This document shows positions 41,885-53,230 of a stretch of DNA of 64,000 bases, piece by piece. Source of the DNA: Actinomycetaceae bacterium (GTDB lineage Bacteria; Actinomycetota; Actinomycetes; Actinomycetales; Actinomycetaceae); contig JAUNLF010000002.1 in the NCBI GenBank assembly GCA_030532405.1, forward strand, positions 124,001-188,000, given 5' to 3'. Within the stretch, counting starts at the first letter, position 1, and each line of letters starts with the position of its first letter. Below the pieces are notes generated by a model, which was not told the DNA's origin, ran no database searches, and worked only from the letters and a program-made list of their open reading frames with translations. The position numbers and the translations under genes were made by a program.

Positions 41885-43236
41885 TGACGAACGAAAAACC
41901 GGTATTTTACGCCACGCCCGGTGGCATCGATGCCGACGACATTCCTGAGGTAATGGCGTCGGGCGGTGACTGGGAGGACGTCCTTTCAGAAATCGAGCGC
42001 CTGTCGAACGAGCGCATCGTTTTGAACCTGGGCCCCATTCACCCGTCAACTCACGGCGTTTTGCGCGTAATCCTCGAGATTGACGGCGAGATCGTCCGCG
42101 AAGCCCGCCTCAACACGGGCTACCTGCACACGGGTATTGAGAAGAACATGGAGTTCCGCACCTGGACACAGGGCGTCACGTTCTGTACCCGCATGGACTA
42201 CGTTGCGCCCTTATTTAATGAGGCCGTATACGTCCAGGCCGTGGAGAAGCTACTCGGTATTACCGACCAGGTGCCGCAGCGCGCCAACTGGATTCGCATC
42301 CTGATGATGGAGCTCAACCGTATTAGCTCCCACCTGGTTGCAATCGGTTCGGGTGGTAACGAGCTTGGTGCAACCACGATGATGACGATCGCGTTCCGCG
42401 CTCGTGAAAACATTCTGCGCATCTTTGAGCGAGTCACCGGCCTGCGTATGAACCACGCGTACATGCGCCCCGGCGGTGTTTCGACCGACCTCCCGAAGGG
42501 AACGACGGACTACATTCGTGAACTCCTACCGCTTGTCCGCAACGATGTGGGTGAGCTTCAGGACCTCACGTTGGAGAACCCGATCTTCAAGCTTCGCCAC
42601 GTGAATGTTGGCTACATGTCGCTGTCGGCAATGATGGCGCTGGGCCTCACGGGCCCGTGCTTGCGCGCCGGTGGCCTGCCGCTCGACTTGCGTAAGTCGC
42701 AGCCGTACTTCGGTTACGATCAGCTCGAGTTTGACGTTCCGGTCCGCGACAGGTCGGATGCTTACAACCGCGTCCAGGTTCGTTTTGACGAGTGCTACCA
42801 GTCGCTTCGAATCATTAACCAGGTGCTCGACAAGCTCGACGCGTGCGAGGGCGACCCGGTAATGGTTGAAGACCCGGCCATCAAGTGGCCCGCGCAGTTG
42901 TCGGTGTCCGCGGAGGACGGGCAGGGTAACTCGCTGGCTCACATTCGCGAAATCATGGGCGAGTCCATGGAGTCGCTGATTCACCACTTCAAACTGGTGA
43001 CCGAGGGCTTTAAGGTCCCGGCCGGCCAGGCACAAGGTTTGGTTGAGCACGCGAAGGGTGTCATTGGATGCCACGCCGTGTCGACGGGTGGAACCCGCCC
43101 GTACCGCGTGCACTTCCGCGACCCGTCATTCTCTAACCTACAGTCGTTCGCGATGATGACCGAGGGCGGTCAGCTTGCTGACGTCGTTGTCTCGCTCGCA
43201 TCGATCGACCCTGTCTTGGGAGGTGTTGATCGCTAA
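41884..43236 (+). CDS. nuoD: NADH-quinone oxidoreductase subunit D
   Basis: A 450-residue subunit that forms the quinone-binding pocket with NuoB. Conserved blocks are [22 protein letters not shown] with the quinone-contacting His, [26 protein letters not shown] and the terminal [14 protein letters not shown]...[18 protein letters not shown]. It overlaps nuoE by one base (TAATG). Confidence 0.96.
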   Translation: MTNEKPVFYATPGGIDADDIPEVMASGGDWEDVLSEIERLSNERIVLNLGPIHPSTHGVLRVILEIDGEIVREARLNTGYLHTGIEKNMEFRTWTQGVTFCTRMDYVAPLFNEAVYVQAVEKLLGITDQVPQRANWIRILMMELNRISSHLVAIGSGGNELGATTMMTIAFRARENILRIFERVTGLRMNHAYMRPGGVSTDLPKGTTDYIRELLPLVRNDVGELQDLTLENPIFKLRHVNVGYMSLSAMMALGLTGPCLRAGGLPLDLRKSQPYFGYDQLEFDVPVRDRSDAYNRVQVRFDECYQSLRIINQVLDKLDACEGDPVMVEDPAIKWPAQLSVSAEDGQGNSLAHIREIMGESMESLIHHFKLVTEGFKVPAGQAQGLVEHAKGVIGCHAVSTGGTRPYRVHFRDPSFSNLQSFAMMTEGGQLADVVVSLASIDPVLGGVDR

Positions 43237-44003
43237 TGTACAGCGATGATGTATTGCAGCGCCTGCGCGGCGAAGCGGACCAGATCCTGAGCCGTTACCC
43301 GGCCGGGCACGAGCGTTCCGCGCTACTGCCGATGCTGCACTTGGTTCAATCTGAAGACGGCTACGTGTCCGCCGACGGTATCGCTTTTTGCGCCGAGGTC
43401 CTGGAGTTAACCAGGTCTGAGGTTTCAGCTGTTGCGACGTTCTACACGCAGTACAAGCGCCACCCGAACGGCGACTACAACGTGGGTGTTTGCACGAACG
43501 CCCTCTGCGCAGTTATGGGCGGCGACCAGATTTGGGAGGCCTTGGAAGGCCACCTCGGTTTGGGGCACGACGAGACGTCGGAGGACGGCAAGATCACGCT
43601 GGAGCGCCTCGAGTGCAACGCGGCGTGCGACTACGCGCCGGTCGTGATGGTGAACTGGGAGTTCTTTGACAACCAGACGCCCGAATCCGCCCTCGCTTTG
43701 GTTGATGATCTGATTGCTGGCCGCGACGTGCAGCCGACGCGCGGACCGGAAAAGGTTCGCACGTTCAAGGAAATCTCGCACCTGTTGGCCGGTTTTGAGG
43801 ACGGGCACGTACACGAAGGCCCGTCTGCCGGTGAACCCACGCTTCGCGGTTTGAAGCTTGCTAAGGAAAAGGGCTGGGAATGCCCCGCTCCGACCACGAG
43901 TGGTTCGGCTGGCTCGACTGAGCCCGCCCAGGAAGTTGGCGGCGAGCACTCTTCCGCGGAGCGCCCGGCGACCACAAAGGAAGATAAGGAGGGCGACGAA
44001 TGA
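43236..44003 (+). CDS. nuoE: NADH-quinone oxidoreductase subunit E
   Basis: A 255-residue thioredoxin-fold subunit with the N1a [2Fe-2S] cluster. The ligands are Cys in VCTNALCAVMGG (two, spaced by four residues) and in LECNAACDYAPV (two, spaced by three). After about residue 165 comes a 90-residue low-complexity, Thr/Ala/Glu-rich tail; actinobacterial NuoE are generally longer than the E. coli one, so this is not alarming. Overlaps nuoF by 4 bp. Confidence 0.94.
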   Translation: MYSDDVLQRLRGEADQILSRYPAGHERSALLPMLHLVQSEDGYVSADGIAFCAEVLELTRSEVSAVATFYTQYKRHPNGDYNVGVCTNALCAVMGGDQIWEALEGHLGLGHDETSEDGKITLERLECNAACDYAPVVMVNWEFFDNQTPESALALVDDLIAGRDVQPTRGPEKVRTFKEISHLLAGFEDGHVHEGPSAGEPTLRGLKLAKEKGWECPAPTTSGSAGSTEPAQEVGGEHSSAERPATTKEDKEGDE

Positions 44004-45334
44004 GCGACGTGACGTTCTCGAAGCCCGGAACCCTAACCCCGGTGCTTTCTCGCGGCTGGGATGAGGATCGTTCCTGGACCCTGGAGTCGTACCGCGCGCG
44101 CGGCGGCTACAAGGGTTTGGAAAAGGCCCTCAAGATGGAGCCGGGCGATATCACGGAAACAGTGAAGGCCGCGGGCCTTCGAGGCCGTGGTGGCGCTGGA
44201 TTCCCCACGGGTTTGAAGTGGTCGTTCCTTCCTCCTGACGATGGTAAGCCGCGCTACCTGGTTGTTAACGCTGACGAGTCTGAGCCGGGAACCTGTAAGG
44301 ATATTCCGCTGCTGATGGCTAACCCGCACGTTTTGATTGAGGGTATGGCGATCACGGCTCGCGCGATTCGTTGTGAGCACGCGTTTGTTTACCTGCGTGG
44401 CGAAGTCGCGCACGTGTATCGTCGCCTGCTTAACGCGGTTCGTGAAGCTGAGGAAGCCGGCATTATTGGTGAGGGCGTTGGCCCGAACGGTGACTTCACC
44501 CTTCGCATTACGGCTCACGCCGGTGCGGGCGCCTACATTTGCGGTGAGGAAACCGCGCTGCTTGATTCGCTTGAGGGCCGCCGCGGTCACCCGCGTCTGA
44601 AGCCTCCGTTCCCCGCGGTTGAGGGTCTTTACGCCCGCCCGACCGTTGTGAACAACGTTGAGTCGATCTCTCAGGTTTCGGGTATTTTCCAAAACGAAGC
44701 CGGATGGTTCAACACGATGGGGACCGAGAAGTCTGCCGGTCACGGCCTCTTCTCCGTTTCTGGTCACGTGAACAATCCCGGCCAGTTCGAAGCGCCGTTC
44801 GGTATTACGATGCGTGAACTAATCGAGATGGCCGGCGGTATTCGCGACGGCCACAAGTTGAAGTTCTGGACGCCCGGCGGTTCATCCACCCCGATCTTCA
44901 CTGAAGAAGAACTGGATGTGCCCCTTGACTACGAGTCGGTTGGTGAAGCCGGTTCGATGCTCGCAACCCGCGCGTTGCAGGTGTTTGACGAAACCACTTC
45001 GGTGGTTCGCGTTATCACCCGCTGGGTTGAGTTCTACCAGCACGAATCGTGCGGTAAGTGCACCCCGTGCCGTGAAGGCACGTACTGGATGAAGCAGATT
45101 TTGCTTCGCCTGGAGGACGGACGTGGCTTGCCCGGCGACATCGACAAGCTGCTCGAGATTGCCGGTAACATTGCGGGCCGCTCGTTCTGCGCGCTCGGTG
45201 ACGCTTCGGCAGTTCCGGTTCAGTCGGGTATCGCGCGTTTCCGCGAGGAGTTCGAAGCTGGCATGACTACGCCCGCGCGCGAGCTGTTCCCGTATGAAGC
45301 GTCCGCCGTATTTGCTAAAGGAGGTGCCCGATGA
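44000..45334 (+). CDS. nuoF: NADH-quinone oxidoreductase subunit F
   Basis: The 444-residue NADH-oxidising subunit with FMN and the N3 [4Fe-4S] cluster. FMN/NADH-binding Gly-rich motifs are GLRGRGGAGFPTGLKW and AGAGAYICGEETALL; the cluster ligands are in HESCGKCTPCREGT plus Cys in RSFCALGD. The ATG is preceded by AGGAGGG, which lies in the end of nuoE. Confidence 0.96.
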   Translation: MSDVTFSKPGTLTPVLSRGWDEDRSWTLESYRARGGYKGLEKALKMEPGDITETVKAAGLRGRGGAGFPTGLKWSFLPPDDGKPRYLVVNADESEPGTCKDIPLLMANPHVLIEGMAITARAIRCEHAFVYLRGEVAHVYRRLLNAVREAEEAGIIGEGVGPNGDFTLRITAHAGAGAYICGEETALLDSLEGRRGHPRLKPPFPAVEGLYARPTVVNNVESISQVSGIFQNEAGWFNTMGTEKSAGHGLFSVSGHVNNPGQFEAPFGITMRELIEMAGGIRDGHKLKFWTPGGSSTPIFTEEELDVPLDYESVGEAGSMLATRALQVFDETTSVVRVITRWVEFYQHESCGKCTPCREGTYWMKQILLRLEDGRGLPGDIDKLLEIAGNIAGRSFCALGDASAVPVQSGIARFREEFEAGMTTPARELFPYEASAVFAKGGAR

Positions 45335-47904
45335 GTGAGGATTTGGTAACTCTCACTATCGACGACACGGAAGTCACGGTTCCGAAGGGGACGCTGATTA
45401 TTCGCGCCGCCGAGCAGGTCGGCATTCGCATTCCGCGTTTTTGTGATCACCCGCTGCTGAAGCCTGCCGGTGCTTGCCGTCAGTGTCTAGTAGAGGTAGC
45501 GGCGCCGGATCGCTCCGGTAATGTTCGCCCGTTCCCGAAGCCGCAGACTTCGTGCACGATGACCGTCATGGAAGGCATGGTTGTTAAGACCCAGCGCACT
45601 TCCGAGGTTGCGGAGAAGGCCCAGAAGGGGATCATGGAGTTCCTCCTGATCAACCACCCGCTGGACTGCCCGATTTGTGACAAGGGCGGCGAGTGTCCGC
45701 TACAGAATCAGGCTATGACCGAGGGGCGCGCGGTTTCGCGCTTCACGGACGCCAAGCGCGTCTTCCCGAAGCCGATCCGCCTGTCCACTCAGATTCTGCT
45801 TGACCGCGACCGTTGCATCCTGTGTCAGCGTTGCGTGCGTTTTTCGAAGGAGATCGCGGGCGACGCGTTCATTGATTTGCAAGGACGTGGCGGCGGTTCG
45901 TCGCCGACCGATGAGCACAAGTTCATGGGTGAGCAGGTCGGCACGTTCGACACGCAGGTGCTGGACTTCCACAACCCGGATGTTCCCCACGACGCTGGCC
46001 TGCCGGCCGTTGACGGGCTTGCCGGACCTCTTGGCAACCCCGGCTACGCTACCGGCCTGCACGCGGGTCCGATGGGGGAGGCCGAGAAGGACACGACGGG
46101 TCGCCCGTTCGCTTCCTACTTCTCTGGCAACACGATCCAGATTTGCCCCGTCGGCGCACTGACCGCGGCTTCCTACCGTTTCCGCGGCCGCCCGTTCGAC
46201 CTGGTATCCACCCCGTCGATCACCGAACACGACGCTTCTGGCGCAGCCACTCGCGTCGACATTCGCCGCGGTGAGGTCGTTCGCGTCCTCGCCGGTGATG
46301 ATCCGGAGGTCAACGAAGAGTGGATCACCGACAAGGACCGTTTCGGATTCTCTTGGTCCACCGGTGAAGACCGCTTGAACAGCCCGCTCGTTCGCGAAAA
46401 CGGCGAACTCGTTCCCACCTCGTGGGCAGACGCTCTGGATCGCGCGGCGCGCGGCCTGGAAGCTGCTCGCGGTGGCAAGAACGTCCTCATGCCCGGCGGA
46501 CGCCTATCCGTGGAAGACGGATACGCGTGGTCGAAGTTCGCTCGCGTCGTAATGCGCACGAACCAGATCGACCAGCGCGTGCGCTCCACCAGCATGGAAG
46601 AAACCCAGTTCCTCGGCAGTCGCGTAGCGGGCACCGGACTGGGCGTCACCTACAAGGATTTGGAGAAGGCCGGACGCGTCCTCATCGTCGGATTGGAAGC
46701 CGAGGACGAAATCGGAACCGTATTCCTACGACTACGCAAGGGCATGCTTGCCGGAACGGTCAAGGTATCGGTCGTCGCACCGTTCACCACGCCGTCAACG
46801 CGCAAGATGAAGGCCGACTTGCTACGCGCCGCTCCGGGCACCGAGCCCGAAGTACTGGGAGCCATTGAGGGCGAACTCGCAGAAGAACTCGCCAACGGTG
46901 TCATCCTGGTGGGCGAGCGCGCGGTTGAAATCCCCGGCCTCTACACCGAGGTAGCCCGCCTAGCCGACCGCACGGGAGCGCGCATCGCGTGGATCCCGCG
47001 CAGGGCCGGAGAGCGCGGCGGACTCGAAGTTGGTTTGAACCCGAGCCTGCTCCCGTTTGGCCGTAGCGTTGCCGACGCGGACGCCCGCATTGACATGGAG
47101 GCCGTCTGGGGCGCACCAATCCCGACCGACGACACGAAGTGCACCGTCAACATCCTCGCCGACGCGGCCAACGACCCGCGCGCAGCGATGATCATCGGTG
47201 GCGTTGACTCCCGTGACGTCCCGGATTCGCAGGGCTTCAAGACCGCGGTTGAAAAAGCCGAGTTCGTAGTCGCCCTCGAGGTTCGCAAGACCGACCTCAC
47301 AGAACTAGCAGATGTCGTATTCCCCGTAGCTCCCATTGCGGAGAAGAACGGCACATTCATTAACTGGGAAGGCCGCCTGCGCCCGTTCGGTCAGGCTCTG
47401 AGCTCCCGTGCACTAACCGACCGTGACGTCCTGCAGCGCCTCGCCGCTGAAATGGGCGTCGACCTCGGACTGCCCGACATGAAGGCAACGCACGCGGAAA
47501 TCAACGAGCTCATGAACTGGGACGGCGCACGTATCGAGGCCCCCGCAGTTGCCGCTGAACCGGTGCGCGCACCGGGCGTTGGCAACGCCGTCCTCGCAAC
47601 ACACAAGCAAATGATCGACGAAGGTCGCCTACAGGACTTCGCACCGGAACTCGCGGGCACCGCTCGCCGCTCCGTTGCACGCCTGTCCGGCGCGACCATG
47701 CGCGCGATCGGCGCCACCGCGGGTGGCAAGGTAAGTGTGAGCACGGACCGCGGAACCATCACGCTTCCAGTAGTGGAAAGCGACCTCCCTGAAGACGTGG
47801 TCTGGCTACCCGAATGCTCGGTCGGCTCCCACGTACACGAAACTCTCGGGGCTAAGAATGGCTCCGTAGTATCCATCACAGCCAACTCGGAGGTGACCCG
47901 GTGA
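45331..47904 (+). CDS. nuoG: NADH-quinone oxidoreductase subunit G
   Basis: An 857-residue iron-sulfur subunit related to molybdopterin enzymes. N-terminal [2Fe-2S] ligands: PRFCDHPLLKPAGACRQCLVEV plus a downstream Cys in TSCTMTV. The His/Cys cluster (HPLDCPICDKGGECPLQ) and the RCILCQRCVRFSKEI cluster follow, then a long pseudo-molybdopterin domain. It carries the actinobacterial-type extension and a variable C-terminal region. Overlaps nuoF and nuoH by 4 bp each. Confidence 0.95.
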   Translation: MSEDLVTLTIDDTEVTVPKGTLIIRAAEQVGIRIPRFCDHPLLKPAGACRQCLVEVAAPDRSGNVRPFPKPQTSCTMTVMEGMVVKTQRTSEVAEKAQKGIMEFLLINHPLDCPICDKGGECPLQNQAMTEGRAVSRFTDAKRVFPKPIRLSTQILLDRDRCILCQRCVRFSKEIAGDAFIDLQGRGGGSSPTDEHKFMGEQVGTFDTQVLDFHNPDVPHDAGLPAVDGLAGPLGNPGYATGLHAGPMGEAEKDTTGRPFASYFSGNTIQICPVGALTAASYRFRGRPFDLVSTPSITEHDASGAATRVDIRRGEVVRVLAGDDPEVNEEWITDKDRFGFSWSTGEDRLNSPLVRENGELVPTSWADALDRAARGLEAARGGKNVLMPGGRLSVEDGYAWSKFARVVMRTNQIDQRVRSTSMEETQFLGSRVAGTGLGVTYKDLEKAGRVLIVGLEAEDEIGTVFLRLRKGMLAGTVKVSVVAPFTTPSTRKMKADLLRAAPGTEPEVLGAIEGELAEELANGVILVGERAVEIPGLYTEVARLADRTGARIAWIPRRAGERGGLEVGLNPSLLPFGRSVADADARIDMEAVWGAPIPTDDTKCTVNILADAANDPRAAMIIGGVDSRDVPDSQGFKTAVEKAEFVVALEVRKTDLTELADVVFPVAPIAEKNGTFINWEGRLRPFGQALSSRALTDRDVLQRLAAEMGVDLGLPDMKATHAEINELMNWDGARIEAPAVAAEPVRAPGVGNAVLATHKQMIDEGRLQDFAPELAGTARRSVARLSGATMRAIGATAGGKVSVSTDRGTITLPVVESDLPEDVVWLPECSVGSHVHETLGAKNGSVVSITANSEVTR

Positions 47905-49247
47905 GTTCCCTAGCTCTCACAGTGCTACCGTTTGCTCCACCGACAACCGCGCCGGCTGACTTCAGTGAAGAAACGTGGTGGCTGAGCCTAATCAAGGCCC
48001 TGTTCATCGTGCTGTTCCTCATCACGTCGGTCATTATGGCGCTGTGGGTCGAGCGTCGCGGTCTGGGTCGTATGCAGACGCGTCCCGGCCCGAACGTGGC
48101 AGGCCCACTCGGCCTGTTCCAAGCATTCGCCGACGCCGTGAAGCTCCTGTTCAAGGAGGACATCTGGACCGACAAGGCAGAGAAGTTCATCTACTTCCTC
48201 GCCCCCGCGATCTCGGCGTTCTCCGCGTTCATGGTGCTAGCGGTTATCCCAATGGGACCAAACGTCAATATGTTTGGTCGCTCCACACCCCTGCAGCTGG
48301 CGGACACCCCCATCGCAGTGCTCTACATCCTCGCAATCGCGTCGCTAGGGCTCTACGGTACAGTCCTCGGCGGCTGGTCGACCCGTTCGACCCTGCCGCT
48401 GCTCGGCTCGGTTCGTTCCGCCGCACAGGTTATTTCCTACGAACTCTCCATGGGCCTGTCGCTCGTATCCGTGTTCCTAGTATCCGGTTCGATGTCGACC
48501 TCGGAAATCGTTGGCGCCCAGTACCCCGTGTGGTGGGGGTTCGCCCTCCTACCCGCATTCATCGTCTACCTGATTTCAATGGTCGGTGAGGTTAACCGCC
48601 TCCCGTTCGACCTTCCCGAAGCTGAAGGTGAACTGGTTGCGGGCCACATGACGGAGTACTCCTCGATGAAGTTCGGCTGGTACTACCTGTCCGAATACAT
48701 CAACATGTTCAACGTTTCCGCGGTTGCAACCACCGTTTTCTTCGGCGGTTGGCACGCACCGTTCGGCCTATCACTAATCCCCGGTATTGACTTCAACGCC
48801 GGCTGGTGGGGCCTGCTGTGGTTCACGTTGAAGATGTGGTTCTTCTTCTCGCTCATGGTCTGGGTCCGCGGTACGCTCCTGCGTTTCCGTTACGACCAGT
48901 TCATGAAGCTCGGCTGGAAGGTCCTAATCCCGATCTCCCTGGTATGGCTGATTATCGTCGCCGTGCTACAGGGCGTTCGCATGTGGGTTACCGACTCGCT
49001 TCTGGTTATCACCGGTGGCATCGTCGCGATCTTCCTAGTCATCATGATCATCCTGTGGTTGGCAGATAAGCCCACCAAGGACGAGGACGAGCCTGCCGAA
49101 GCATTTGACCCATTCGCCGGCGGCTATCCGATTCCGCCGCTACCCGGCCAGCAGCTTCCGCCGTCACCGCGCGCGGGGCGTGAACCAGTTGGTGTCACCA
49201 CCACGGCTAAGGCCGCTACCGATCCGAAGGAGGATAGCGATGAGTGA
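47901..49247 (+). CDS. nuoH: NADH-quinone oxidoreductase subunit H
   Basis: A 448-residue membrane subunit with eight or so helices that completes the quinone channel. Signatures are [37 protein letters not shown] and [37 protein letters not shown]. The start is GTG 47901. The last 70 residues are a polar, Pro-rich cytoplasmic tail ([17 protein letters not shown]) and overlap the start of nuoI by 8 bp. Confidence 0.95.
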   Translation: MSSLALTVLPFAPPTTAPADFSEETWWLSLIKALFIVLFLITSVIMALWVERRGLGRMQTRPGPNVAGPLGLFQAFADAVKLLFKEDIWTDKAEKFIYFLAPAISAFSAFMVLAVIPMGPNVNMFGRSTPLQLADTPIAVLYILAIASLGLYGTVLGGWSTRSTLPLLGSVRSAAQVISYELSMGLSLVSVFLVSGSMSTSEIVGAQYPVWWGFALLPAFIVYLISMVGEVNRLPFDLPEAEGELVAGHMTEYSSMKFGWYYLSEYINMFNVSAVATTVFFGGWHAPFGLSLIPGIDFNAGWWGLLWFTLKMWFFFSLMVWVRGTLLRFRYDQFMKLGWKVLIPISLVWLIIVAVLQGVRMWVTDSLLVITGGIVAIFLVIMIILWLADKPTKDEDEPAEAFDPFAGGYPIPPLPGQQLPPSPRAGREPVGVTTTAKAATDPKEDSDE

Positions 49248-49950
49248 GCAGAAAAACGACGGCGAGATGCGGTACGAGCAGGACCCGAAGGGATTCTTCG
49301 GTAACCTGTTTGCCCCCGTGGCGGGATTCGGCGTCACCTTCACGTCATTCTTCCGCCCGTACGTCACAGAGCAATACCCCTTCGAAGGGCCTTACGTACA
49401 GCCGCGTTTCCACGGCCGCCACCAGCTGAACCGCTACGCGGACGGCCTCGAGAAATGTATTGGATGCGAGCTTTGCGCGTGGGCATGCCCCGCTGACGCG
49501 ATCCTCGTCGAGGCTGGAAACAACACTCCTGAAGAACAGTTCGCCCCCGGTGAGCGTTACGGCCGCGTGTACCAGGTCAACTACCTGCGTTGCATTTTCT
49601 GCGGCCTGTGCATCGAGGCCTGCCCGACTCGCGCCCTCACAATGGGACACGACTTCGAGCTAGCCGACTACCACCGCCGCGACCTGATCTTCGAAAAGCC
49701 GCAGATCCTGGCACCCATGAAGGAAGGCATGCTAGCCGCGCCTCACCCCATGGTTGACGGACTAACTGACGGTGACTACTACCGCGGTGCCGTAACCGGC
49801 CCCACGAAGGAACAGGTTGAATGGGTACGCGAACGCCGCCCGGACGACCCGACCTTGGAGGCCGCTGCGAAGGCCGCAGAAAAGAACGAAATGGCTCTCG
49901 CTAGCTCCGAACCTGTAAAGAATGAGGAGGCGAGAAACAATGATGCTTAG
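49240..49950 (+). CDS. nuoI: NADH-quinone oxidoreductase subunit I
   Basis: A 236-residue subunit with the N6a and N6b [4Fe-4S] clusters. The two ferredoxin motifs are [18 protein letters not shown] and [19 protein letters not shown] start at ATG 49240, behind AAGGAGGA; the frame is open further upstream but that part is out of family and overlaps nuoH. The tail after about residue 200 is charged and variable. Confidence 0.95.
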   Translation: MSEQKNDGEMRYEQDPKGFFGNLFAPVAGFGVTFTSFFRPYVTEQYPFEGPYVQPRFHGRHQLNRYADGLEKCIGCELCAWACPADAILVEAGNNTPEEQFAPGERYGRVYQVNYLRCIFCGLCIEACPTRALTMGHDFELADYHRRDLIFEKPQILAPMKEGMLAAPHPMVDGLTDGDYYRGAVTGPTKEQVEWVRERRPDDPTLEAAAKAAEKNEMALASSEPVKNEEARNNDA

Positions 49951-50929
49951 CGCAGTCACTGCCGGCCCGCAAATGACCGGCACTGGGGAAGCGGTCCTGT
50001 TTTGGATTACCGCAATCTTCATGATTGCCGGAGCACTCGGAGTCCTCTTCTTCAAAAAAGCCGCCTACGCGGCACTGTCCATGGTTACCGTGATGCTCGG
50101 CCTGTCCGTCCTCTACTTCGCGCAGGGAGCACCCTTCATGGGCGTCGTGCAGGTCGTCGTTTACACCGGCGCGATCATGATGCTCTTCCTGTTCGTCCTA
50201 ATGATGATTGGCCTGCAGGCAACCGATAACTATCTGAACCAAAAACGCTCAAACATTGTGTTGGCAGTTATCGGTTCAGGTGTTCTCGCGTTCGTACTGT
50301 CCACTCTGATTTGGAACGCGAACCTGCCGGCCGCGAAAGAGTTCGGTGTGGACCCCTACACCAACGCTCCGGTAGAAAACCTGGCCATAGTCTTGTTCCA
50401 AGACTTCTGGTTCTCGATGGAACTGGCAGCCGCACTGCTCGTAACCGCAGCGGTTGGCGCCGTCCTCCTGACCCACGGTGACCGCCTAACGCCCAAGCGC
50501 ACGCAACGCGCAGTCGTCGAAGCGAAGATGTCGGCCTACGCCGAAACCGGTCGCCACGTCGGCCAGCACACCGCACCCGGTGTTTACGCCCGCTCGACCG
50601 CGTTCGACGTTGGCGCCCTGTCCGGTGAAACCCACAAGCCCGTTGAGGACTCGATCCCGCGCGTCCTGCGCGTTCGCGGCCTCGACCGCTCCCTTGGTTC
50701 ACTCGACCCCGAGCTCGCACGCGCCCTCCAAAAGCAGGCGTCCGGTCAGCCCACAGAACACGCGATCCACGGCGTTGCCGGCACCAGCCGCGTAACGAAG
50801 TCCGGCGCGTGGGGCATGAGCGGCAAGTCCGCCCCGGACGGCCTCGTTCAATACGAAGCGCGCCCCGAGATTGAGGCAAAGCCCGAAGCAGAAGTCGAAG
50901 CAGGTACAGAGGAGGGCGAAGACAAATGA
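49940..50929 (+). CDS. nuoJ: NADH-quinone oxidoreductase subunit J
   Basis: A 329-residue membrane subunit. Five helices occupy residues 1-190, with the family segment [20 protein letters not shown] in helix 3. The C-terminal 140 residues are hydrophilic and low in complexity ([20 protein letters not shown], ending in [18 protein letters not shown]), longer than in most homologues. I start at ATG 49940; AGGAGG lies at 49925-49930. Overlaps nuoI by 11 bp and nuoK by 4 bp. Confidence 0.93.
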   Translation: MMLSAVTAGPQMTGTGEAVLFWITAIFMIAGALGVLFFKKAAYAALSMVTVMLGLSVLYFAQGAPFMGVVQVVVYTGAIMMLFLFVLMMIGLQATDNYLNQKRSNIVLAVIGSGVLAFVLSTLIWNANLPAAKEFGVDPYTNAPVENLAIVLFQDFWFSMELAAALLVTAAVGAVLLTHGDRLTPKRTQRAVVEAKMSAYAETGRHVGQHTAPGVYARSTAFDVGALSGETHKPVEDSIPRVLRVRGLDRSLGSLDPELARALQKQASGQPTEHAIHGVAGTSRVTKSGAWGMSGKSAPDGLVQYEARPEIEAKPEAEVEAGTEEGEDK

Positions 50930-51225
50930 GTCTGTCGTACTACATCATCTTGGCGATGATTCTCTTCTCGATCGGCGCAGCCGTAGTAATGGTTCGCCGC
51001 TCCGCGGTGATCTCGCTTATGGGCGTTGAGCTCATGCTGAACTCAGCGAACCTCACACTAATCACATTTGCCCGCATTCACGGTGACTTCACCGGCCAAG
51101 TCATGGCGTTCTTCGTCATGATCGTCGCCGCCGCGGAGGTCGTAGTCGGCCTCGCAATCATCGTGTCCATCTTCCGATCCCGTCGCACCACTTCGGTCGA
51201 CGAGGTCAACCTACTGAAGAACTGA
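50926..51225 (+). CDS. nuoK: NADH-quinone oxidoreductase subunit K
   Basis: A 99-residue, three-helix membrane subunit (MrpC-like). The conserved buried Glu residues lie in [14 protein letters not shown] and [18 protein letters not shown], part of the proton path. Length is exactly typical. Confidence 0.96.
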   Translation: MSLSYYIILAMILFSIGAAVVMVRRSAVISLMGVELMLNSANLTLITFARIHGDFTGQVMAFFVMIVAAAEVVVGLAIIVSIFRSRRTTSVDEVNLLKN

Positions 51226-51235
51226 GGGAGGAAAG

Positions 51236-53215
51236 GTGAACTACTCCATGCTTCTTCCCCAGGTAGCCGCTGAAGCCGGCTTCAACACGGCTTCGGGCGC
51301 CGCATCACTGGGATGGTTGATGATCGCGATTCCACTCGCGGTATCAATCCTGTTGCTCCTACTCGGACGCGTCTCCGACGGCTGGGGCCACTGGGTTGCA
51401 GTCATCGCTTCCTGGTCTTCCTTCGTAATCGGCGCGTTCATCCTGTTCCAAATGCTGGCGCTACCAGCCTCGGAACGCGGAATGGAACACGTGCTGTTCG
51501 ACTGGATACCAGCCGGTGATTTCAGCGTTTCCTTCGGCCTGCTCATGGACCCGCTGTCCATGACGTTCGTAATGCTCGTCACCTTCGTCGGATCCTTGAT
51601 CCACATTTACGCGGTGGCGTACATGGAACACGACAAGGACCGCAGGCGCTTCTTCGCATACCTAAACTTCTTCATTGCCGCGATGCTCATCCTGGTTCTC
51701 GGTAACTCCTACGCGATCCTCTTCGTTGGCTGGGAAGGCGTCGGTCTGGCGTCCTACCTGTTGATCGGATTCTGGAACCAAGTTCCCGAATACGCAACGG
51801 CAGCTAAGAAGGCGTTCGTAATGAACCGTGTCGGTGACATGGGTCTGCTACTCGCCATGATGGTTATGGTCGCCCAGTTCAGCTCGGTTGACTTCCGCGT
51901 AGTAAGCGGTGAAGTTGCCGGAGCGACGCAGGGCACCGCAACCCTGATCGGCCTGTTCCTCCTGTTGGCGGCCACCGGTAAGTCCGCACAGTTCCCGTTG
52001 CAGGCATGGCTCGGTGACGCAATGGCCGGTCCGACCCCGGTCTCGGCCCTCATCCACGCGGCAACAATGGTTACCGCGGGCGTCTACCTAATCGTCCGCT
52101 CCGGCGCTGTCTACCTGCAGGCCCCGATCGCCGCAACCGTCGTCGCAATCGTCGGTGCGATCACCCTGCTGTTCGGCGCGATCGTCGGTACCGCAAAGGA
52201 CGACATCAAGAAGGTGCTCGCAGCATCCACGATGTCGCAAATCGGTTACATGATGCTCGGCGCAGGCCTCGGCCCGGTCGGCTGGGTATTCGCGATCTTC
52301 CACCTGTTCACCCACGGCTTCTTCAAGGCCCTCATGTTCCTTGGAGCCGGCTCCGTCATGCACGGCATGGACGACCAGGTGAACATGCGTAACTTCGGCG
52401 CCCTGAAGGGCCCGATGAAGATTACGTGGCTCACCTTCATGATGGGCTGGCTCGCGATCCTCGGCGTACCGCCGTTCTCCGGATTCTGGTCAAAGGACCC
52501 GATCATCGAAACCGCGTTCTCGGCAAACCACTTCGGCAACGCAGACGCCGTCTGGGCAGGCTGGGTCTTCGGCCTCGTCGCCCTCATTGGCGCTGGAATC
52601 ACCGCGTTCTACATGTCGCGCCTGTTCTTCATGACATTCCACGGCAAGGCCCGCTGGACAACCACGAAGACAGGGGAGCCGATTCAGCCGCACGAGTCAT
52701 CGCCACTAATGACAGTCCCGATGATCATCCTGGCCATCGGCGCAATCGCGATTGGTGGACTACTAACGATCAACTCGGCATTCGTCACCTGGCTAGAGCC
52801 AGTCACTGGCGTTGCAGAACACGCAGAGCCCGTACTGCCCGTACCCGTTATCCAAATCCTAGTCATCGTGCTGATCATCGTTGGCGCCGGCTGGGCATGG
52901 ATGAAGTACGGACGCGACGAGGTCCCGCAGGCCGTTCCCGCCGGCAACGCACTTGTGCACGCGGCACGCAACGACCTGTTCCAAGACCAACTCAACGAGA
53001 GCCTATTCATGGCTCCCGGCATGGCCCTAATGAAGGGCGTAACCGTTGGCGACCGCTACGTGGTAGACGGCATCGTCAACGGGGCAGCGAAACTCTCCGC
53101 CGGCCTCGGACGACTCACGTCCAGGGCGCAAACCGGTTACGTTCGCTCCTACGCCTCTTACATTGCGGGTGGAGTTCTCTTGGCCCTCGCAGTCGTCCTG
53201 GTAACACGGTTCTAA
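51236..53215 (+). CDS. nuoL: NADH-quinone oxidoreductase subunit L
   Basis: A 659-residue antiporter-like proton-pumping subunit at the distal end of the membrane arm. Key blocks are FVGWEGVGLASYLLIGFW with the helix-5 Glu, TGKSAQFPLQAWLGDAMAGPTPVSALIHAATMVTAGVYL with the helix-7 Lys, and KDDIKKVLAASTMSQIGYM. The long lateral helix and anchor follow after about residue 500. Start is GTG 51236 behind GAGGGAGGA. Confidence 0.96.
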   Translation: MNYSMLLPQVAAEAGFNTASGAASLGWLMIAIPLAVSILLLLLGRVSDGWGHWVAVIASWSSFVIGAFILFQMLALPASERGMEHVLFDWIPAGDFSVSFGLLMDPLSMTFVMLVTFVGSLIHIYAVAYMEHDKDRRRFFAYLNFFIAAMLILVLGNSYAILFVGWEGVGLASYLLIGFWNQVPEYATAAKKAFVMNRVGDMGLLLAMMVMVAQFSSVDFRVVSGEVAGATQGTATLIGLFLLLAATGKSAQFPLQAWLGDAMAGPTPVSALIHAATMVTAGVYLIVRSGAVYLQAPIAATVVAIVGAITLLFGAIVGTAKDDIKKVLAASTMSQIGYMMLGAGLGPVGWVFAIFHLFTHGFFKALMFLGAGSVMHGMDDQVNMRNFGALKGPMKITWLTFMMGWLAILGVPPFSGFWSKDPIIETAFSANHFGNADAVWAGWVFGLVALIGAGITAFYMSRLFFMTFHGKARWTTTKTGEPIQPHESSPLMTVPMIILAIGAIAIGGLLTINSAFVTWLEPVTGVAEHAEPVLPVPVIQILVIVLIIVGAGWAWMKYGRDEVPQAVPAGNALVHAARNDLFQDQLNESLFMAPGMALMKGVTVGDRYVVDGIVNGAAKLSAGLGRLTSRAQTGYVRSYASYIAGGVLLALAVVLVTRF

Positions 53216-53230
53216 GGGCGGAGGAAACTG

